Source of the DNA: Leucogyrophana mollusca
Taxonomy: Eukaryota > Basidiomycota > Agaricomycetes > Boletales
Length of the DNA stretch: 64,000 bases
Direction of reading: 5' to 3'
Assembly (NCBI GenBank): GCA_021014945.1
Contig: MU266349.1
Location: 1 to 64,000 of the forward strand
The notes under the pieces were generated by a model. That model was not told the origin of the DNA. It saw nothing but the letters and a program-made list of their open reading frames with translations, and made no database searches. Of this stretch, positions 56,425 through 64,000 are shown piece by piece. Position numbers and translations under genes: made by a program. How positions within the stretch are numbered: the first letter of the stretch is position 1; each line of letters starts with the position of its first letter.

Positions 56425-57444
56425 TCATATAAAGTCTTCCTCGATCGCCTTCCCTGTTAGCTTGGGTACATCGGGATCCTCTTCGACATTGAACAGTGAA
56501 TCGTAAGAGCGCGCAGCTTTCTCGGCTTCTCGGGCGCGAGCCAGTTCCGCGTCAGCTTTTTTCTGGGTGGGTGTCAGCCGTTTCCGTTAGAAGTGGAAAT
56601 TGTAGGACATTAAACACCTTTTGAGCAGCAACGGATCGTTTCTCCGCATTCTCCTGCTTGACGCGGTCTATTCTCTCCTGCTCGTGGTCAACTTCCTTCT
56701 CGACTTTTGTCTTGTTCAGACGGTTCACAATCGGGTTTTCGCGTTTTGGAACATGAACTAACGTAGGTCCAGTCGGTCAGGTCAAAAGGGTAAGAATAGA
56801 AGGAATAATAGTACCTCTCTTGACCTTTGGGTAGAAAAGGGTGTTTCAAAATGGGTTGCACAGCTGATTGGCCGAAAGACGCACGCGTTTATCGCTGTGG
56901 AAAGACACTTGACCTACTGCCATATCTCCCGTTTTCTGGAAGCAAGCGTCAGTCCGTAACCACTTATAACCTCGAGTGCCTTACCTTGAGATTGTCGCCT
57001 GGTGTATAAATGATCGTTAAGTTGTCTTTCTTGTTTCCTGTTTCAGTGCATCAGGCGTCCTCAAGATTCGTAGCTTCACTTGAGCAGAATGGGGGCCACA
57101 AACCCTCGATCGAGTTAGCCTTGACTAGTTGCGAGCAATCAGTCAGTAGCGCCTGGGGTATCGTCTCCCATGTCATCCCCTCGGACATGCGCAGATACAC
57201 GTGAGCGGAGGAGAGCTTGTCGACATGGAACCATACGTCCTGAGGCCACGCGTATTTAATCAGGTCTTCGTCTGATCTGGGTTGGTGAATATCAGTCGCT
57301 GGAGAAGTGGGATTGGCCTACTCTCCACTTTGTCTTTGCCCATGTAGATTACGGCCGGTGGGTTCACCGCTGGGAAACAGTCAGAGTATTATCTTGGGCT
57401 CCCCGGCAGAAAGGCTCGCCTGTGGATGTGAAGAATAGGACCAT
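56425..57444 (-). CDS. CCDC25-like DUF814 (NFACT-R) protein
   Basis: Fungal homologue of human CCDC25, a small conserved protein with an NFACT-R/DUF814 domain; its fungal role is unsettled. The start is MVLFFTST at 57444. After a first intron of 50 nt with a GC donor, exons carry [88 protein letters not shown] and [12 protein letters not shown]. The C-terminus is a charged coiled coil ([30 protein letters not shown]) ending EEDFI and TGA at 56425-56427. Length (about 200 residues) and order are normal. Confidence 0.9.
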
Positions 57445-57805
57445 GTCAGGCCTCAAAAATCCAAGTCAAAAGTAAGCAACTGTTGAGTGACCAAGGGCGA
57501 CCAGTTTACAGCACAACTGATTATTGATCGTGGGAACTTCGCAGAGAGGCCAACTCCGATATCCATCTTGGACTCGTCCATCCACAAGCGCCTCCAAGCC
57601 TTTCTCAAATTCTCTTCCTTTGTTTCTGCTTGCTCACGTTGACCGACTTTCCTCGCTAAGATATCGCTTTTGTAAGTGTGACTCTTTTCCGTATTTCTTT
57701 AGCTGATTTTGTACCAGAATTGGCTTGTGAAACGGAGGACTACGACTATTTATCACCCCGAACTTCCCAGTCGTATCTTCGAATAATTTGACTAGTCAAG
57801 CCAAA
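57445..57805. promoter_or_regulatory. Divergent CCDC25/RBM25 promoter region
   Basis: 361 bp separate the two divergent start codons, so both promoters are here. No clear TATA box; housekeeping-type. Confidence 0.5.
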
Positions 57806-60083
57806 ATGCAACCTGTGCCAAATCGGTTAGGACTTGGTCTGCGTCCACCTTTGCCATCGTATGGCCAAGGGCCCTCAATGTCGGCTCTCGCACAGCAGCA
57901 ACAAATGCATCAACAACATTTTGTACCTCCTCAAGCACAGAAACAGACAACCCTGTTCGTAGGGTCAATATCGGGAGGCATCACCGATGCATTTCTCAAC
58001 TCGCTGCTTTCGGTGAGCCGTTTTCGACGTCAAAGTGTCGCCGGATTATTGACGCCATTCGCCAGGCATGTGGCTCCGTCAAGTCGTTTAAGCGTCTTAT
58101 CACCCCCGCAAATAAGCCTCAAGGCTTCGGGTTTGCTGAGTTCGAAGACCCAGATTCAGCCTTGCGCTGTTTATCCCTATTGCAAAATGTCGAACTCCCT
58201 GCGCTCGAAGATGGCTGTGCGAACAAGAAGCTACTGGTGCGTCGTGCCCATTCTTGTGTACTCATTGCAAGCCTACGTCGATCACCCAGATCAAAGCAGA
58301 CGAAAAGACCAAACTTTTCTTGGACGCTTATCAGGCGCAACGAATGAAAACTGATGTATATTTCGAAAACTCTATTGTTCGTCACCATGAGCTCATGTTT
58401 TTACTCTCATAGACGGATGATGCGGTGATGGCACAAGCCAAAGCCAAAGTTGACGAACTTGTCGGTGAGATCAACCGTGCTTCACAAGCCGCTGCGAACA
58501 GTGGTCTCCTCGATAAGGAGAAATACGTCATCCCGCCACACCTGCACGATCTGCAGGAAGCCGACCTCCCTGAGACGCAGCGGGGACTTGTGATTTCTGA
58601 GATTGCGCAGTTCCGTGAGCGGGCCGCGAAAAGGGAGCGCGAGAAGCTCAAAGACGCTCGGGACAGCATGCCGCCGTTGACGAGTGCAGCGCCGAGTGGG
58701 CCGAAGGTGCGGGAATGGGGTAAGCCACAACCGCAGTCTCCGAGCGGCAAGGCATCCAGTCAGCAGGGGTATGGGAAAGGATCGCAGGGGTACAGCAAGC
58801 CGGTTGGTTTTGTGAAGGCGGAAGACTCTGGAGCGGCAACCGGTTCCTTGAGCGACGAGCGAGGAGTGCCGGGTAAGGGCGGGAAGACGGACGAGGAACT
58901 AGAGAAAGATCGGAAGGAGGCAAGGCGCCGGGACGAGGAAGTCTCGTTCAGAGATGTGAGTCTCCATCCAGATCACAACCGACCGCCTACTGTGCAGTGA
59001 AGTTACAATGTTACTGAACAATTGCGATCCTTGATTACAGCGCGAACGTCGATATGAACCACGAGAACGTGCTCGTATAGCTGGCCTTGAACGTTCCATA
59101 GCTCGTCAAAACGCCATAAAGGAAGCGGAAGATCGCGATCGCGTTGAAATGCAGGCCCGTCTGGACGTATGGGACGATGACGAAAGTGACGAGCTATTTT
59201 ACGTTGATCGGTAAGCTCGAATAGTGCCTTTCAATCATTTGATTTGCTCATTAAAGACAGAGTGCGATGGCGACAATCTCGGGCTCGCCGATTAGCCGCA
59301 GAAGAAGCTGCAGATGCAGAGTCGCGCGTCTACGAGGAGCGGGAAACAGAAAACTTGCGCGTCGAGTCCGAGAAGTTCCTCGCGAGACAGATGGAGGATA
59401 TGCAGGCCCTAGCAGAAGAACAGCGTAAAGCAGGAATGCTCCTCGACGACGGCGCCCCCGTCAAGCTCAACATGTCCTTGAACCCCGCGCCCGTCAAAGG
59501 TGACAGCACTGCGAAAGAGTCGAAAGCAGCTGTATTTGGTCAGGAGGAAGAGGAGGAAGAAGGGATCAAGAAGCGGAAGGTTCCGCTTGTGAAGCTGGAC
59601 TTCAGCGCTGCTGAAGGGGACAAGGCGAAGGAGCGCTTGCAGATGATCAAGGAATCTGTCCCCCATGACAAAGAGACCCTCTTTAAGGCAAAAGTGAGAT
59701 GGGATGGTTTGTCAGATGTGCGTTATGTGCCGCTCTTGAGTATGCCGCGATACTGACGCTGGTTCAACAGGTCATGATCGATCGGAAATTGGAGCCTTTA
59801 GTTAAACGTCAAATGGTTAAATATCTCGGCGAGCTGGAGGACGATGATCTCATTATGTTCGTTTTGGAGCACCTGAAAGACCACAAAGGCCCCCAAAAGC
59901 TTGTCGAAGGCCTTGAACCAGTGCGTTTTCAGGCTTTTCTAACCCCGCGCACTCTAACCTATCCCTTTTTAGGTCCTCGAGGAGGAAGCGCAAGAATATG
60001 CTATCAGCATCTGGCGACAGGTTATCTTCGAAAGTATGGCATACGGCGAGGGCTTGCATACCGAGCGGATGATGGTCGATTAG
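57806..60083 (+). CDS. RBM25/Snu71-type splicing factor (RRM plus PWI)
   Basis: Nuclear pre-mRNA splicing factor linked to U1 snRNP. The start MQPVPNRLGLG is at 57806. After a Gln/Pro-rich N-terminus comes one RRM: TLFVGSISGG (RNP2 region), then ANKPQGFGFAEFEDPDSALR (RNP1), and ANKKLLIKADEKTK across introns. The middle is charged: EKYVIPPHL, REREKLKDA, the Arg/Glu-rich RRDEEVSFRDRERRYEPRE and EERETENLRVESEKF. The C-terminus is a PWI domain (KLEPLVKRQMVKYLGE, LIMFVLEHLKDHKGPQ, IFESMAYGEGLHTER) ending MMVD and TAG 60081-60083. All blocks are in the expected order. Confidence 0.9.
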
Positions 60084-61504
60084 GGCGTTCTATGGCGACA
60101 GAGGAAAGGGCGCTGTTGGGGACCTCTGCTCATGAATGAGGGGGCAGGTGCGTTGTGTAGCATTGACATGGTATTCGCTGAGGTGTACGTCATTTGTTGC
60201 GAGTGTCAGCGATCCCCGATCTTTTTGGCGAGGTGGTGCTTGAAGGCTGAAGATTAGGTACGGGGCAAGCCACGGGTGGCAAGTGGGAAGGTGCATCCCG
60301 TAAGTACGCCCTTAGGTTATCCTCTGATGAAAACTACTTTCTTTCATGTGCGACCAAAACTGCGTGGAGCCCTGATATCAGGATGAGCTAGGTTGTTGGG
60401 CTGTGCCCGTGCACACAAGACATCATGCGTCGTTGAGTGCTCACCTTTGCTCATCACTTTGAATTTAAAGAGATGTGTTGAACCATGAGGTCGTTGGCCT
60501 TGCGTTATCTAGACTTTTGCCGCTCCCTAATGCCGACACCTGGGGTATCACGGGGTATGCGCATGGCTTCACAGCCCAGATATCTCCCGCATCGATTGGT
60601 GAGTTTCACGCTTTTGGCTCAGACTGTCGCGGCTCTCTGGCTATGCTCGATACCCTTTGATACCCGCCTATGAGCGTGAGTTCCTGCCACTTGCATGTGG
60701 TATTTTTTTCAATTGCATCTCTTTTCCCATCACACTCGCTACCACTATATCACCAGATGTCAAGGTACTCCAATGCCCATGACCAGGTACTTCCAGTTCC
60801 ATGTGATCGTGCATTGCGACCGACTGGCGCCGAGCTCTGCACACACATCGCGATTTGAGATTTAGTGCAACGTTGCTTCCACCGACAGTCTTCCGCCGCT
60901 TGTGGCAGGCGCCTGACTAGCCTGGCCTTTGAGATATTGTAAGGGAGGCTCTTGATTTATCCTGGCCACGTCCGATATAGAACGATGCACAATAATAGCT
61001 GCGGTATTGTCGCTGGGATGGCTCCAAGGGGTTGATAGAGTGCGCCTGAGTACTCGCGGAGTTAGGTGGTAATGACCGCATGTTCTGGCATGTGCGTGTC
61101 CTCGGGCCAAGCACACAGCAGCCTCCATACTAAGGCTATCCGCAACATCCCTGCCTCTGTGTATATACTAATACTTGGTGTTGACATCTTTTGGAGAGTA
61201 TAATCTATACGTCATGTCCTTTCTCAGCGGACTGGCGAAGCCTGAAGGGATTCACACCGCCCGATTACAGAGCGCCCATGTCCGAGTCAGCAGACCTCGG
61301 CAAACGTTCAATAATTGGCTGTCAATTCTGGACTTTGATCATCATTTGAATTACGCGGGGTGCTATGTATAAAGCAAACATTATGAACGGGACCAAGGAG
61401 CTTTTCGAGTCCAAGTCCCCACCTCCTCGAGCCCAAAATCTCGAGCTTTCGGTGAAGTCTTGATCTGCTGGTGATCGGTCCGCCTGGGTGTGGTGTTTCT
61501 GAAA
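60084..61504. other. Intergenic between RBM25 and trehalase
   Basis: 1.4 kb with no recognised gene or RNA. A TATAAAG word at about 61368 lies about 130 bp upstream of the trehalase start and could belong to its promoter. Confidence 0.45.
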
Positions 61505-64000
61505 ATGTTGCCAACTCTCAAACTCGCAGCGGTAGTTGGCCTCGCCCATGGCGTTCTCGCGGCGCCGCAATCGAGTACCGCCACGGCGCCTCCTTCCACT
61601 GTTAGTATTCCCTCTGTCACAGTCTCGACATCGGTACCAAGTCCTACTGCGGCCCTGAGTGCGACCCTGCCATCCCAGGCTGCGCCGCCTCCGGTTCAAG
61701 CTTGGTGCATAGGTCAGATATTCTGCGCTGGCTCAGTACGTTCCTAAATGAATCCAGACGCGCATGGCCATTGACTCGTTTTAAACCCGTCCTTAACAGC
61801 TGCTCCAGACAGTCAACATCGCTCAGCTGTACTCTGATTCTAAGACTTTCGTCGACAAGCCCACATCAAAGTCTTCTCAGCAAGTCTTGTCAGACTTCAG
61901 CCAGTTCAATTTGGCCAATGTAACCGAGGGCGATATCGTGAACTTTGTCGACGCCGACTTCCTTGGAGAAGGCCTCGAACTCGAGGGAGTCGCGCTAGAG
62001 GGCTTCAATGCCAACCCATCGTTCTTGAACAATATCACCGATCCTCTGTCCAGGGCCTTCGCACAGACCGTCAACGGATTCTGGCCTCAGCTTGTTCGGA
62101 ATACGAATCAGTCCGCTCTTTGTGATGAATATCCTGGTGGCAAGTGCGAGAGTACTCTCATTCCTCTCAACCACACGTTTGTGGTCCCTGGTGGTCGTTT
62201 CAGGGAGCAATGTGCGTACAGCATGTCTTTTGGCTGACCATGACTCACCGACCCTCGTGTCGCATAGATTATTGGGACAGCTACTGGATCATTCAAGGGT
62301 TGATTCAGTCGGAGCTTTACAGCACTGTAAATGCGACTCTGCAGAACTTCATGGATGAAATACAGGACTTTGGGTTCATACCTAATGGTGGTCGCATCTA
62401 CTGTAGGTCGCAGAGTCAATCGCTAGTGAATTTGACTCATGGAAGCTGTCCAGATCTGGACCGTTCGCAGCCTCCGTTATTCGTGCGCGTAAGTGAGGTT
62501 TGTTGCCGTGGATGTCAAGTGGTTTAACTTGCTACAGATGCTTTCCGACTACATTACTGCCAGCGGCGATCAATCAATTCTCGAGCGCGCCCTTCCCTTG
62601 GCTGAGGTACTCCAATCCCATACACCAACTGCACATGTTTCAATAACCATCTATCCAGGTCGAGCTTGAATGGTGGGCAAACAACCGTACAGTCCAAGTT
62701 AAAAGTCCCTACACTGGTCAAACGTATAACATGGCACGCTATGCTGTGTCCAACACTGCACCTCGCCCGGAGTCTTTTCTTGAAGATTATCTCACTGTGA
62801 ATGACCCTACTCTTTCGACCCCCCTTACGGATGATCAAGCTGCCGATATCTATGGCGAGCTCGCAACTGGCGCTGAGACTGGTTGGGACTTTACTGCACG
62901 CTTTCAGGCTGTGCCCGCGCTAGGCAACCCCGGTCTGCGCACCTTGAACATCAAGAACCACATTCCCACTTGCCTGAACAGTATTCTCTGTATGTCCCCC
63001 TCGTGTCTAAGTTGACGTCCTCTCATAACAACTTCGAATACAGACCAGGCCCACATATTGCTTGCTGACCTCTACGGAACTTCTAATGCGACCGCCGCGT
63101 CAAGCCACCGCGCGACTGCTGCAAGTATTCGTGCTGGTCTCCTCGATCTCAACTGGGATCCTTCGAAGCTCGCTTTCTATGACTTCAACCTCACGGCCAA
63201 TGCACGAAATGACATTTTCACTACTGCCACTTTTTACCCCCTCTGGAATGGCATTATTCCCGATGAAGTTATGAGCTCCCAGTCAAACGCCTTTGGTTTC
63301 TTCTCTTCGGTGAACTTGGTAATGAACAAATATAACGGGACATTCCCGACCACATTCATTGACTGGACCGGCCTGCAATGGTATGTCCTAAGCTGTATTT
63401 TGATTCTTCGCATGGTTGGTGCAACTTCGCCCATAGGGATGCCCCTAACGCTTGGCCACCCCACCAATATATCATAATGGAAGCTCTCCGCGCGCTCCCC
63501 GCCAATCTCACGACCAACGCTCTCCCTACACCAAACTCTGGCTCATCGACCTACTCACTCATCCCCTCTGGCCAATTAGGGCTCACCGAGGACCAGCTGC
63601 CTGGCCAGCAAATCGGTGGCTCTACCAAGAACATCACCAAAACTGGTCCTGATGCGGACGTTAACAGGATGGACGGAACTGTTATCAATGGAGGAAATGC
63701 TACTGCTGGCGAAGGATGGGCCCAGACTCTGTCGCGTGAGATGGCAAACAGGTACTTCACGAGTGCACTCTGCAGCTGGTCAGTGTGAAACCTTTGATTA
63801 GCATGTCCTGGTAAAGCTGACTCGCAAACCCGACAATCTATTGCATAAAGGCACGCTACTGGTGGTTCCATTCCCAACTTCCTTCCTCAACTCCCAGCCA
63901 ATCAGCTGAACATCACCAATAGTGTTGGTAACACGGGCAACGTATGCACATTCTTCCCGGCTCCCTCCCTTCCCCATAAACTTACAGGCTCTTTTCTAGA
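61505..64000 (+). CDS. Trehalase, glycoside hydrolase family 37 (partial, cut by window end)
   Basis: Secreted enzyme hydrolysing trehalose to two glucose. MLPTLKLAAVVGLAHGVLA at 61505 is a signal peptide, followed by a Ser/Thr/Pro-rich linker. Family blocks: LLQTVNIAQLYSDSKTFVD, FVVPGGRFREQ continuing YYWDSYWIIQGL (trehalase signature 1), FIPNGGRIYY, LSDYITASGD, the catalytic-acid region ETGWDFTARF, FYDFNLTANAR, and QWDAPNAWPPHQ (signature 2), then GEGWAQTLSREMANRYF. Numerous N-glycosylation sites (NNT, NQS, NHT, NAT, NLT) suit an extracellular acid-trehalase-like role. Short introns throughout. The 3' end, including the C-terminal catalytic Glu region, lies outside the window. Confidence 0.9.

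Noticed and set aside
57788..57805. Upstream non-ATG extension of RBM25
   Set aside because: It requires a TTG start. The ATG at 57806 matches the expected N-terminus and has an A-rich context.

Overview
The window is nuclear DNA of a filamentous basidiomycete, almost certainly an Agaricomycete. Genes are split by many short (about 45-60 bp) GT-AG introns. The gene set fits too: expanded C2/TPR-CHAT proteins, Rho1-type GTPase, CCDC25 (DUF814), RBM25, PRMT3, GMC oxidoreductase, GH127 and GH37 enzymes. There are no bacterial operons. Placement is by family content only; I cannot name the species.

The left 41 kb is an unstable, duplicated accessory region. A segment carrying a transposase remnant, RPAP1, a TPR-CHAT gene, glutathione synthetase (GSH2) and the first exon of HNT1 occurs twice in the same orientation: copy A at about 572-15640 and copy B at about 29686-40715. 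In copy A the middle of RPAP1 is replaced by a foreign patch (the C-terminal tRNA-binding domain of an ARC1/AIMP1-type gene plus an apparently intact amino acid permease). A dead NDUFV1 copy sits between RPAP1 and CHAT, and GSH2 is deleted in three places. In copy B GSH2 and HNT1 look intact, while RPAP1 lacks its core. The TPR-CHAT gene is intact in both copies, with five exons whose phases all fit, but differs by one 45-residue repeat (12 versus 11).

Between the copies lie a 194-codon Rho1-like GTPase with substitutions at both classical GTPase-activity positions (RhoA G14 and Q63), a small membrane-protein ORF, several short dispersed duplications, and a DUF2235 hydrolase/HEAT gene. That gene runs into a 5.3-kb array of about 71-bp repeats. 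Each monomer looks like one short exon plus one minimal intron (donor, CTGAC branch-like motif, pyrimidine tract, CAG). This array is the most unusual object in the window.

The right 22 kb is ordinary, gene-dense chromosome: a GMC oxidoreductase, two tandem 2-oxoglutarate/Fe(II) oxygenases that share a 7-nt microexon, PRMT3, a GH127-type arabinofuranosidase, CCDC25 and RBM25 on a shared divergent promoter, and a GH37 trehalase cut by the window end. Exon boundaries were read by eye from splice consensus and family similarity. Phases were checked codon by codon for the two CHAT genes, the Rho gene, the start of HNT1 and the microexons.
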